Notes under the pieces: generated by a model
Seen by the model: the letters and a program-made list of their open reading frames with translations, nothing else
Told to the model about the DNA's origin: nothing
The model's database searches: none
Source of the DNA: Allocatelliglobosispora scoriae
GTDB taxonomy: Bacteria; Actinomycetota; Actinomycetes; Mycobacteriales; Micromonosporaceae
NCBI RefSeq assembly: GCF_014204945.1
Contig: NZ_JACHMN010000003.1
Coordinates: 930,001 to 994,000 of the forward strand
Direction of reading: 5' to 3'
Length of the DNA stretch: 64,000 bases
Translations under genes and position numbers: made by a program
Part shown: one piece after another, positions 24,729 to 32,692 of the stretch
How positions within the stretch are numbered: position 1 is the first letter of the stretch
Layout: every line of letters begins with the position of its first letter

Positions 24729-26492
24729 TCAGCGGGTAAGCCATACCGCGGCGAAGGGGCCCAGGTGGACCTTCGCCTCGGGACGCGCCACCACCTCGCC
24801 GTAGTTGCCAACGTTGGAACCGCAGTAGACGGCCGCGTCGGTGTTGAGGACCTCGGTCCAGGTGCCCGCTGCGGGCAGGGTCAGCTCGTAATCCGTCACC
24901 GGGATGCCGGAGAAGTTGACCACGCAGGCGAGCATCGAGCCGTCGTCGCCGAACCTCGTGAAGGCGATCACGTTGCGGTCGGCGTCGTGGACGCTCAACC
25001 AGGCGAAGCCGTCCGCGGTGCCGTCGCGCTGGGACAGAGCGCCGATCCTGGTGAGCAGGCGGTTGGCGTCGCGCAGGGTGTCGATGACCCCCTGATCGGG
25101 GTGGGACCAGTCCAGGCCGCGCTGCTCGGACCACTCCTCGGTCGCCGCGAGCTCAGCACCCATGAAGATCAGCTTCTTGCCGGGGAAGGCCCACATGTAA
25201 CCGAGCAGGCCGCGCAGGCCCGCCAGCTGCTGCCAGTGGTCGCCCGGCAGCTTGCCGAGCAGCGACTTCTTGCCGTGCACGACCTCGTCGTGGCTGATCG
25301 GCAGGACGAACTGCTCGTCGAAGGCGTAGAGGCTGGGCAGGGTCAGCTCGTCGTGGTGGTAGCGGCGGTGGATCGGTTCGTGCTCGATGTAGCCGAGCGT
25401 GTCGTGCATCCAGCCCATGTTCCACTTGAGGCCGAAACCGAGGCCGCCCCAGTCGAGCGGGCGCGAGACGCCCGGCCAGGCCGTCGACTCCTCCGCGATC
25501 ATGACGACGCCCGGGTGCTCGGCGTAGACGGCGCCGTTGAGCTCCTTGATGAAGGCGAGCGCCTCCAGGTTGGTGTTGCCGCCGAAGACGTTGGGCTCCC
25601 ACTCACCCGCCTGGCGGGAGTAGTCCAGGTAGAGCAGCGAGGCGACCGCGTCGACCCGCAGCCCGTCGACGTGGAACTCCTCGCACCAGAAGCGGGCGTT
25701 GCTGACGAGGAAGTCGCGCACCTCGTCGCGGCCGTAGTTGAAGATCAGACTGCCCCAGTCGGGGTGCTCGCCCCGGCGCGGATCGGGGTGCTCGTAGAGG
25801 TGGGTGCCGTCGAACGTCGCCAGCGCCCACTCGTCCTTGGGGAAGTGGGCGGGGACCCAGTCCAGGATCACGCCGATCCCGGCCCGGTGGAACGCGTCGA
25901 CGAGATGGCGGAAGTCGTCGGGTGACCCCAGCCGCGCAGTAGGGGCGTAGAAGCCGGTGACCTGGTAACCCCAGGACCCCCCGAAGGGGTGCTCCATCAC
26001 CGGCATGAACTCGACGTGGGTGAAGCCGAGGCCGCCGACGTAGTCGACGAGCTGCGTGGCGAGATCGCGATAGCTCAGTCCCGGCCGCCAGGAGGCGAGG
26101 TGCACCTCGTAGACCGACATCGGCAGGGCGTGGTGGTCGCCGCGGCGCGTCCGCATCCACTCGCCGTCACCCCAGGCGTAATCCGGCGCGTGCAGCACCG
26201 ACGCGTTGGCGGGCGGGCACTCGGTCGCGAAGGCCAGCGGGTCGGACTTGTGGCGCCACTCGCCGTCGGCGCCGAGCACCCGGAAGCGGTAGCGCTGCCC
26301 GCTCGCGGCCGACGGCACCCACGCCCGCCACACCCCGTCAGACCAATCCTGATCCATGGGTACGCCATCGTCGGGCCACCAGCCCGTGAAGTCGCCGACG
26401 ACGGTGACCGCCCGGGCGTTGGGAGCCCAGACGGCGAACCGCCATCCGTCGCCCTCGGGGTGCGCACCGAGCCGCTCCCACAGGCGCGTCAC
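24729..26492 (-). CDS. glgB: 1,4-alpha-glucan branching enzyme
   Basis: 587 residues, shorter than the usual 700-plus because it has a single CBM48 domain (residues 12-105, WAPNARAVTVVGDF). The GH13 catalytic domain spans about residues 130-480: nucleophile in DGLRVDAV, acid/base in MIAEEST, and PISHDEVVHG. A C-terminal beta domain follows. It transfers alpha-1,4-glucan segments to alpha-1,6 branch points in glycogen. The start is a GTG. It is 25 bases downstream of the glycogen synthase gene on the same strand, so probably one operon. Confidence 0.95.
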   Translation of the reverse strand: MTRLWERLGAHPEGDGWRFAVWAPNARAVTVVGDFTGWWPDDGVPMDQDWSDGVWRAWVPSAASGQRYRFRVLGADGEWRHKSDPLAFATECPPANASVLHAPDYAWGDGEWMRTRRGDHHALPMSVYEVHLASWRPGLSYRDLATQLVDYVGGLGFTHVEFMPVMEHPFGGSWGYQVTGFYAPTARLGSPDDFRHLVDAFHRAGIGVILDWVPAHFPKDEWALATFDGTHLYEHPDPRRGEHPDWGSLIFNYGRDEVRDFLVSNARFWCEEFHVDGLRVDAVASLLYLDYSRQAGEWEPNVFGGNTNLEALAFIKELNGAVYAEHPGVVMIAEESTAWPGVSRPLDWGGLGFGLKWNMGWMHDTLGYIEHEPIHRRYHHDELTLPSLYAFDEQFVLPISHDEVVHGKKSLLGKLPGDHWQQLAGLRGLLGYMWAFPGKKLIFMGAELAATEEWSEQRGLDWSHPDQGVIDTLRDANRLLTRIGALSQRDGTADGFAWLSVHDADRNVIAFTRFGDDGSMLACVVNFSGIPVTDYELTLPAAGTWTEVLNTDAAVYCGSNVGNYGEVVARPEAKVHLGPFAAVWLTR

Positions 26493-26517
26493 TGGGCGGG
26501 TCCGTGCAGCGCTGGGT

Positions 26518-27804
26518 TCACCTGAGCAGGTTACCTTCGCCGATGACGATCTGCGGCCGCTCGGCGAGCGCCAGCGCGGCGATCCGTTCGGCCCGGACCA
26601 GCGGCTCCTCGTCGATCGCGGCGTAATAGGCCCCGGCCGTCTTCGCCGCGATGCTCTGCCAGCCGTAACGTTCGCCGATCATCGTCAGTGCCTGCCGGGC
26701 GAGCGACTGCGCGTGCTCGGGCGCGGAGAGCAGCGATCCCACCGCCGTGGCGAGCGCGTCGGGATCGGAGTGCGGGAAGGTCACCCCAGTGACGCCGGAC
26801 TCGACGATCTCGGCGAGCCCGCCGGTGTCGGCGACGGCGAGGGGGGCACCGGCGGCGGCGGCCTCCAGCGCGACCATGCCGAACGGCTCGTAGAGCGACG
26901 GCACCACCGTGGCGTCGGTGGCGGCGAGGACGGCGGGCAGCTCCCGCTCGTTGAGGAAGCCGGTGAAGGAGACGGTGCGCTGGAGCTTGAGCTTGCGGGC
27001 GGCGTCCATCAGCTCGCTCCGGTAGGGTCCGTCGCCCGCGATCACCACGCGCAGCCCCGGGTGCTCGTCGCGCATCTGCGGGATCGCGCTGACCAGGTGC
27101 TGCACGCCCTTCTCGTAGACGAGGCGACCGGCGAACCCGACGAGCGGGCCCTCACCGGCGTAGCGCAGCCGGGCTGCCTTGACCGCGGCGGGCGCGGCCT
27201 TCCACATGCTGCTGTCGACGCCGTTGGGGATCGCCTCGACCTTGGCGGCGGGCAGCTCCAGGAGCCGGGTGACCTCCCACTTCATGTACGCCGAGCAGAC
27301 CAGCACCCGGCTCGCCTCGTGGCCCAGCCACCACTCGACGGAGTGGATGCTGCGGTTGAGGTCGTCCGGGAGCCACCCCTGGTGCCGACCGGCCTCGGTG
27401 GCGTGGATCGTCGCGACGAGCGGCCGTTCGAGGTGCTCGGCGATGGTGACGGCGGTGTGGGTGACGAGCCAGTCGTGCGCGTGGACCACGTCGAACTCAC
27501 CGGCGTCCGCCGCGCGCAGCGCCGCCCGGGTCAGCGTGTGGTTGAACGCCATCGTCCAGGCGAGCAGCGTCGGCGTCGCGAGGGCGAAGAGCGGCGGGTC
27601 CTCGGGCGCCCGGACGATGTGGACACCCTCGGCGTCCTCCTCGATCGGAGCGCCGGGGGCGTGCCGGGTGACGACGGTGACGTGGTGCCCCGCCGCGGCG
27701 AGCGACGTGGCGAGGGCATGAACGTGCCGCCCGAGCCCGCCCACGACGACTGGAGGGTATTCCCAGGACAGCATCATGATGCGAAGCGGGCGGGCAGAGT
27801 TCAT
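26518..27804 (-). CDS. Glycogen synthase-like GT4 glycosyltransferase
   Basis: About 428 residues from the ATG at 27804 (MNSARPLRIMMLSWEYPP). The N-terminal WEYPPVVVGGLGRHVHAL is the KxGGL-type donor site; the C-terminal domain has GRLVYEKGVQHL and the EX7E motif EPFGMVALEA. This is the pattern of actinobacterial glycogen or maltooligosaccharide synthases (GlgA/GlgM), which use ADP-glucose. The GlgM alternative (maltose 1-phosphate formation) cannot be excluded. Next to glgB. Confidence 0.85.
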   Translation of the reverse strand: MNSARPLRIMMLSWEYPPVVVGGLGRHVHALATSLAAAGHHVTVVTRHAPGAPIEEDAEGVHIVRAPEDPPLFALATPTLLAWTMAFNHTLTRAALRAADAGEFDVVHAHDWLVTHTAVTIAEHLERPLVATIHATEAGRHQGWLPDDLNRSIHSVEWWLGHEASRVLVCSAYMKWEVTRLLELPAAKVEAIPNGVDSSMWKAAPAAVKAARLRYAGEGPLVGFAGRLVYEKGVQHLVSAIPQMRDEHPGLRVVIAGDGPYRSELMDAARKLKLQRTVSFTGFLNERELPAVLAATDATVVPSLYEPFGMVALEAAAAGAPLAVADTGGLAEIVESGVTGVTFPHSDPDALATAVGSLLSAPEHAQSLARQALTMIGERYGWQSIAAKTAGAYYAAIDEEPLVRAERIAALALAERPQIVIGEGNLLR

Positions 27805-27960
27805 GGAGAGCCCCCTACGTTGGAGTACCCGGGCATGCGGAATCAAGGCACCGACACAGGTGCCCATCGCGCCATTGGGGTTATCACCATTGTCGTGGAT
27901 CAGACATTGCGAGCGGGGGAAGTTGAGTTTCCGGCGTGTAACGGCCTTCCAGCAGGCGCT
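27805..27960 (-). promoter_or_regulatory. Promoter and leader of the glycogen synthase gene
   Basis: 156 bases between the debranching enzyme stop and the glycogen synthase start, no gene. It contains a spaced palindrome GGCACC-N6-GGTGCC (27847-27864) about 43 bases before the start codon, a possible operator. An AGGGGG site precedes the ATG. Confidence 0.4.
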
Positions 27961-29973
27961 TTATCGGCAGGTGCGGATGAATTCGGCGACGCTCCACGCT
28001 TGGAACGGGCATCCGGTGGCGTCGTGCGGCGCCGCTCCGTCGGCCGTCTCGCTCACCGAACCGAGGCCCCACTCCGACAAATGCTCGGTCAATCCGGTGA
28101 AAATATCCTCGGTCGGCAGCCCGGACACCCGCATCGCGTCCGCCATCGGCCCGATCAGCCACGGCCAGACGGTGCCCTGGTGATAGGCGCGGTCCCGGTC
28201 GGCCATGGTGCCCCGGTGGCGGGGGCGGAACGCCGGGTCGGTCGGGGCGAGGCTGCGCGGCCCGAGCGGGGTGAGCAGCGCGTCGGCGATCCGGCGGACG
28301 GCGGCGGCGTCCGGCTCCATCGGCGCGTGCGGCAGCGACCAGGCGAGCAGCGCGTTCGGCCGCAGCGCCGCGTCGTCCGGGTCCACGACGTCGAAGAGCC
28401 CCGGCGCGGTCCCGCCGACGGCGGTCACGCTTTGCAGCAAAGCGTGGTCTTCCGGCGCCGCGAGGCCACCGTTTGCTGCAAAACGTGACGGGGACGCCGA
28501 CGCCGACGCGGTGTGACGGGACAGGGGGAAGCGGTTGCGGAACGCCGCCACCGCCCGGTCCCGGTGGGTCGCGAAGGGCGAGCCATCCGCGCCTACCCGG
28601 TCACTGAGCTGCGCCAGGACGGCCAGCCCGTTGCACCACAGCGCGTTGATGTCGACCGCCTTGCCCGCCCGCTGGGTGATCGGCACGCCGTCGACCCGGG
28701 CATCCATCCAGGTCAGCGCCTCGCCGGGGGCGCCCTGCCGGAGCAGCCCGTCGGCCGGGTCCACCCCTATGCCGTAGCGGGTGCCCCGCACGTGCCAGTC
28801 GTAGATCTCCCGCAGCGCCGGGAGCAGCTCCGCGGCGAGGTCGGTGTCGCCGGTGACGGTGACGTGCCGGTCGATCGCGTGCAGGAACCACAGGGTGCCG
28901 TCGGCCGTGTTGTGCTGCGGCGCGCCGCCGTCGCAGGTGTTGGCGAGCATCCCCTCGCTGAGCGTCTCGGCGTAGTTGCGCAGCAGGTCACGCCCCTCGC
29001 CGAACCGTCCGGTGTGCAGGAAGAGCCCGTCGAAGGAGATCATCGTGTCCCGCGACCACGCCCCGAACCACGGGTAGCCCGCCACCACGTCCGGCCCGGT
29101 CGAGGTGCGCACGACGAAGGCGTCGGCGGCGACGTCGAGCCCGGCGTTACGCCGGCCGGCGGCCTCGATGATCTCGCGGGCGGGGGGTGGTTCCGAGCCC
29201 AGGTCGCCGGACCAGGCGACCACCTCCAGGCAGTCGCCGGGACGGGCCAGCTCCGCGCTGAAGGAGCCCGCGTGCAGCAGGTCCTCGGTCGCGGCCATCC
29301 CGCGCGCCGCCTCCTCGCGGTGGTGGGCGCCCAGCCACCACTCGCCCCGGGGGGTCCAGTTCGGCCCCCGCAGCCGGTACGCCGACTCGACCACCGCTCC
29401 ACCGGAGCTCGACTCGACCCGCAGCGCGCCGTTGCCGGAGCCGCGTTCGCCGTGCGCGTCGCGCCAGGTGCAGAGCGCGTCCACGCTGATCGTGCAGGGT
29501 CCGCCCTCGATCAGCGTGTCGACGACCGCCACGCAGGAGGTGCCGTGGCGCATCGCGAGGCTGCGCTCGATCACGGTCTCGCCGAGGCGCCAGCGCCACA
29601 CCGGCAGGCCGTCGTGCAGCGTGAAGCTCTCCAGCAGCTCGTACCCCCGGGGGGCGACGGTGCCGTCGTGCCACTCGTGCGTCGCGAGGCGTACCCCACT
29701 CGTGGTTGATGTGGTGGTGATCACCGGATCGAGCGCGACCAGGCCGACCCGCCGCTGGGCCGGCGTCTGACCGGCCACGACGAGCAGTGCGTGGTAGCGG
29801 CGGGTGGCGAGGCCCGAGACGGTGCCCATGGCGTAGCCGCCCAGCCCGTCGGGCACCAGCCACTCCCTGGTCGAGGCGGTGGCGAGGTCCCCGCAGAGCT
29901 GCGGGCCGAACGCGACGTGGAGATTCACAGGGTCGATGTTCGCATCCGCGAAACAGAGGTGGGTAAGAATCAT
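27961..29973 (-). CDS. Glycogen debranching enzyme (amylo-alpha-1,6-glucosidase type)
   Basis: About 670 residues. The N-terminal domain has EWLVPDGLGGYAMGTVSG and TRRYHALLV, typical of archaeal/bacterial GDE-N. The C-terminal (alpha/alpha)6 domain has YPWFGAWSRDTMISFDGLFL and NALWCNGL, and ends YHQGTVWPWLIGP. It cleaves alpha-1,6 branches. The ATG at 29973 has a GAGG site; a GTG at 29928 is the alternative and fits family N-termini better. An in-frame family-3 palindrome (28424-28489) inserts an extra Ala/Ser-rich segment near residues 490-530. Convergent in pathway with glgB. Confidence 0.88.
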   Translation of the reverse strand: MILTHLCFADANIDPVNLHVAFGPQLCGDLATASTREWLVPDGLGGYAMGTVSGLATRRYHALLVVAGQTPAQRRVGLVALDPVITTTSTTSGVRLATHEWHDGTVAPRGYELLESFTLHDGLPVWRWRLGETVIERSLAMRHGTSCVAVVDTLIEGGPCTISVDALCTWRDAHGERGSGNGALRVESSSGGAVVESAYRLRGPNWTPRGEWWLGAHHREEAARGMAATEDLLHAGSFSAELARPGDCLEVVAWSGDLGSEPPPAREIIEAAGRRNAGLDVAADAFVVRTSTGPDVVAGYPWFGAWSRDTMISFDGLFLHTGRFGEGRDLLRNYAETLSEGMLANTCDGGAPQHNTADGTLWFLHAIDRHVTVTGDTDLAAELLPALREIYDWHVRGTRYGIGVDPADGLLRQGAPGEALTWMDARVDGVPITQRAGKAVDINALWCNGLAVLAQLSDRVGADGSPFATHRDRAVAAFRNRFPLSRHTASASASPSRFAANGGLAAPEDHALLQSVTAVGGTAPGLFDVVDPDDAALRPNALLAWSLPHAPMEPDAAAVRRIADALLTPLGPRSLAPTDPAFRPRHRGTMADRDRAYHQGTVWPWLIGPMADAMRVSGLPTEDIFTGLTEHLSEWGLGSVSETADGAAPHDATGCPFQAWSVAEFIRTCR
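28424..28489. repeat. Family-3 hairpin element inside the debranching enzyme gene
   Basis: A 66-bp imperfect hairpin (GTCACGCTTTGCAGCAAAG... and its complement ...TTTGCTGCAAAACGTGAC). It is related to the intergenic copy at 10402. It is a multiple of three long and lies in frame, encoding about 22 residues (SRFAANGGLAAPEDH...) that interrupt the conserved segment between RNRF and GLFDVVDP. Confidence 0.85.
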
Positions 29974-32608
29974 GGGCGTGACCTCAGAACAGAGACGCCT
30001 CGCCGACGCCGACGCAGGGGCCACACCGTGGAAGGCATGGGGGCCCTACGTGGCCGAACGCGCCTGGGGGACGGTCCGGGAGGACTACAGCGAGCACGGC
30101 ACCGCCTGGGAGTATTTCTCGCACGACGACGCCCGCTCGCGGGTCTACCGGTGGAACGAGGACGGCCTCGCCGGGATCTGCGACGACCGGCAGACCTTCT
30201 GCTTCGCCTTCGCCTTCTGGAACGGCGTCGATCCCATCCTCAAGGAGCGGATCTTCGGCCTCACCGGCAACGAGGGCAACCACGGGGAGGACGCCAAGGA
30301 GTACTGGTGGTACATCGACTCGACCCCGACCCACTCGTGGATGACCTGGCGCTACCACTACCCGCAGCGGGAGTTCCCCTACCAGGAGCTCATCACGGTC
30401 AACCGGCAGATGGACCGCTCCGAGGCGGAGTACGACCTGGCCGACACCGACGCCTTCGACGACGACCGCTACTGGGCGATCACCGTCGACTATGCCAAGG
30501 CGTCGCCGACGGACCTGTGCGCCCTGGTCACGCTGGAGAACCGGGGGCCCGACGAGGCGACCCTGCACGTGCTGCCGACGCTGTGGTTCCGCAACACCTG
30601 GTCCTGGGGGACGCCGGGCCGTGACGACCAGCCGGTGATCACCGCCGACGGCGCCACGCTCCACGCCAGCCACCGCATCCTCGGCCAGCTCGCGCTGCAC
30701 GGCGAGGGCGAGCCGACCCCGCTGGTCTGCGACAACGAGACCAACGCCCAGCGCATCTGGGCCCTGGACGGGCGCTCGCTCTATCCCAAGGACGGCATCA
30801 ACGACCACGTCGTCAACGGCGCCGCGACGGTCAACCCGACCGGCAAGGGCACCAAGGGCGCGCTGCACTACACCGTGACGGTCCCGGCCGGGGGGAAGGC
30901 CGAGCTCCGGCTGCGCCTCACCCAGATCGCGCCGCCGCCGGGCGGTCTCCCCGTCCCGGAGCCAGACCTCGCCGAGGGGTACGCCGAGGTGCTCGCCGCC
31001 CGCCGCGCCGAGGCCGATGAGTACTTCGCCGAGCTGACCCCGCCCGGCACCCCGCCCGAGGAGGCGATCGTGCTGCGGCGCGCCATCGCCGGGCTGATGT
31101 GGGGCAAGCAGTTCTACCACTTCGACGTGGAGAAGTGGCTCGACGGCGATCCCGGCTCGACGCCGCCGCCGGCCGGACGGCGGACCGGCCGCAACAGCGC
31201 CTGGCGGCACATGACGAGCTTCGACGTGATCTCCATGCCGGACCCCTGGGAGTACCCGTGGTACGCGGCGTGGGACCTCGCCTTCCACACCGTGGTCCTG
31301 GCCCACGTCGATCCCCGGTTCGCCAAGGACCAGCTGCTCCTGCTGCTGCGCGACTGGTACCTGCACCCCAACGGCCAGATCCCCGCCTATGAGTGGGCCT
31401 TCGGCGACGTCAACCCGCCCGTGCACGCCTGGGCCGCGCTGAAGGTCTTCGAGATCGACGGCGCCAAGGACTACGACTTCCTTGAGCGGATCATGCACAA
31501 GCTGCTGCTCAACTTCACCTGGTGGGTCAACCGCAAGGACCTGGAGGGCAACAACGTCTTCGAGGGCGGCTTCCTCGGCCTCGACAACGTCGGCCCCTTC
31601 GACCGCTCCGCCGCGCTCCCGGTCGCCGGTGTCCTGGAGCAGTCCGACGGCACCGCGTGGATGGCGATGTACGCCCTGAACATGCTGGAGATGTCGCTCG
31701 TCCTCGCCACCCACGACCGGGTCTGGACCGACATCGCGACGAAGTTCTTCGAGCACTTCGCCTATATCGCCAGCGCCGCATACAACCGGGGGCTCTGGGA
31801 CGACGAGGACGGGTTCTTCTACGACGTGCTGCGGGGTGAGGACGGCGAGCAGATCCCGCTCAAGGTCCGCTCCGTCGTCGGCCTGCTGCCGCTGTGCGCG
31901 ACGACGATGCTCAACTCGGTGACGCTGATCCGGCTGCCCGAGGTGGCGGCGCGGCTGCGCTGGTTCCTCGCCAACAAGCCCGAGTTCGCGGCGGTCGTCG
32001 GTGCCCGGCGCATCGCCGACGGCGGTCAGCAGGTGCGCCTGCTCTCCGTGGTCGGCCCCGACCAGCTGCTGCGGATGCTGGGCCGGATGCTCGACGAGGA
32101 GGAGTTCCTGTCGCCGCACGGGTTGCGTACGCTGTCGCGCAAGCACCTGGAGGAGCCCTACGAGGTGCAGCTCGGCGGCAACGACTTCACCGTCACCTAT
32201 GAGCCGGGCGAGTCGACGACGGGCCTGTTCGGCGGCAACTCCAACTGGCGCGGTCCGATCTGGTTCCCGGTCAACTACCTGCTGGTCGAGTCGCTGCGCC
32301 ACTACGCGAGGTTCTTCGGCGAGGACCTGGCGGTGGAGTACCCCACCCGCTCCGGCCGCAAGATCCCGTTGGGCGAGGTGGCCGACGACATCTCGGCGAG
32401 GCTGATCTCCCTCTTCCTGCCCGGCCCCGATGGCGTACGCCCCATCTACGGCACCAGCGACCGCCTGGGCAGGCACCCCGACTGGAAGGACCTGATCACC
32501 TTCCACGAGTACTTCCACGGCGACACGGGAGAGGGCCTGGGCGCGTCCCACCAGACGGGCTGGACAGCTCTCGTAGCCGACCTAATCCTCCGCCGCCGCC
32601 GCCCGTAA
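29972..32608 (+). CDS. GH63-like glucosidase
   Basis: 878 residues from an ATG with a GAGGTGGG site. No signal peptide, so cytosolic. The sequence has the MGH1/GH63 (alpha/alpha)6 pattern: ERAWGTVREDYSEHG near the start, WHMTSFDVISMPDPWEYPW-like middle region, GLDNVGPFDR, and GNSNWRGPIWFPVNYLL near the end. These enzymes hydrolyse alpha-glucosidic bonds; bacterial members act on glucosylglycerate, trehalose or maltooligosaccharides. Its start codon overlaps that of the divergent debranching enzyme, suggesting a shared role in alpha-glucan turnover. Confidence 0.85.
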   Translation: MGVTSEQRRLADADAGATPWKAWGPYVAERAWGTVREDYSEHGTAWEYFSHDDARSRVYRWNEDGLAGICDDRQTFCFAFAFWNGVDPILKERIFGLTGNEGNHGEDAKEYWWYIDSTPTHSWMTWRYHYPQREFPYQELITVNRQMDRSEAEYDLADTDAFDDDRYWAITVDYAKASPTDLCALVTLENRGPDEATLHVLPTLWFRNTWSWGTPGRDDQPVITADGATLHASHRILGQLALHGEGEPTPLVCDNETNAQRIWALDGRSLYPKDGINDHVVNGAATVNPTGKGTKGALHYTVTVPAGGKAELRLRLTQIAPPPGGLPVPEPDLAEGYAEVLAARRAEADEYFAELTPPGTPPEEAIVLRRAIAGLMWGKQFYHFDVEKWLDGDPGSTPPPAGRRTGRNSAWRHMTSFDVISMPDPWEYPWYAAWDLAFHTVVLAHVDPRFAKDQLLLLLRDWYLHPNGQIPAYEWAFGDVNPPVHAWAALKVFEIDGAKDYDFLERIMHKLLLNFTWWVNRKDLEGNNVFEGGFLGLDNVGPFDRSAALPVAGVLEQSDGTAWMAMYALNMLEMSLVLATHDRVWTDIATKFFEHFAYIASAAYNRGLWDDEDGFFYDVLRGEDGEQIPLKVRSVVGLLPLCATTMLNSVTLIRLPEVAARLRWFLANKPEFAAVVGARRIADGGQQVRLLSVVGPDQLLRMLGRMLDEEEFLSPHGLRTLSRKHLEEPYEVQLGGNDFTVTYEPGESTTGLFGGNSNWRGPIWFPVNYLLVESLRHYARFFGEDLAVEYPTRSGRKIPLGEVADDISARLISLFLPGPDGVRPIYGTSDRLGRHPDWKDLITFHEYFHGDTGEGLGASHQTGWTALVADLILRRRRP

Positions 32609-32616
32609 CCCCCAAA

Positions 32617-32692
32617 ATTCGCGTTGATCAAGGGAAGACTCGCCGCATATCGGACACCCGACATGGTGAGTCTTCCCTTGATCAACGCGAAT
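32617..32692. repeat. Family-2 hairpin element, orientation A
   Basis: A 76-bp copy with perfect 25-nt arms, lying between convergent genes (GH63 and MFS exporter). Its last base is the final base of the MFS stop codon on the minus strand. It starts 8 bases after the GH63 stop codon. Confidence 0.95.

Noticed and set aside
29984-32551. An 855-codon frame antisense to the GH63-like gene
   Set aside because: Composition (Arg/Val/Gly/Asp-rich, no domain) is that of an antisense shadow; the plus-strand gene has clear motifs.
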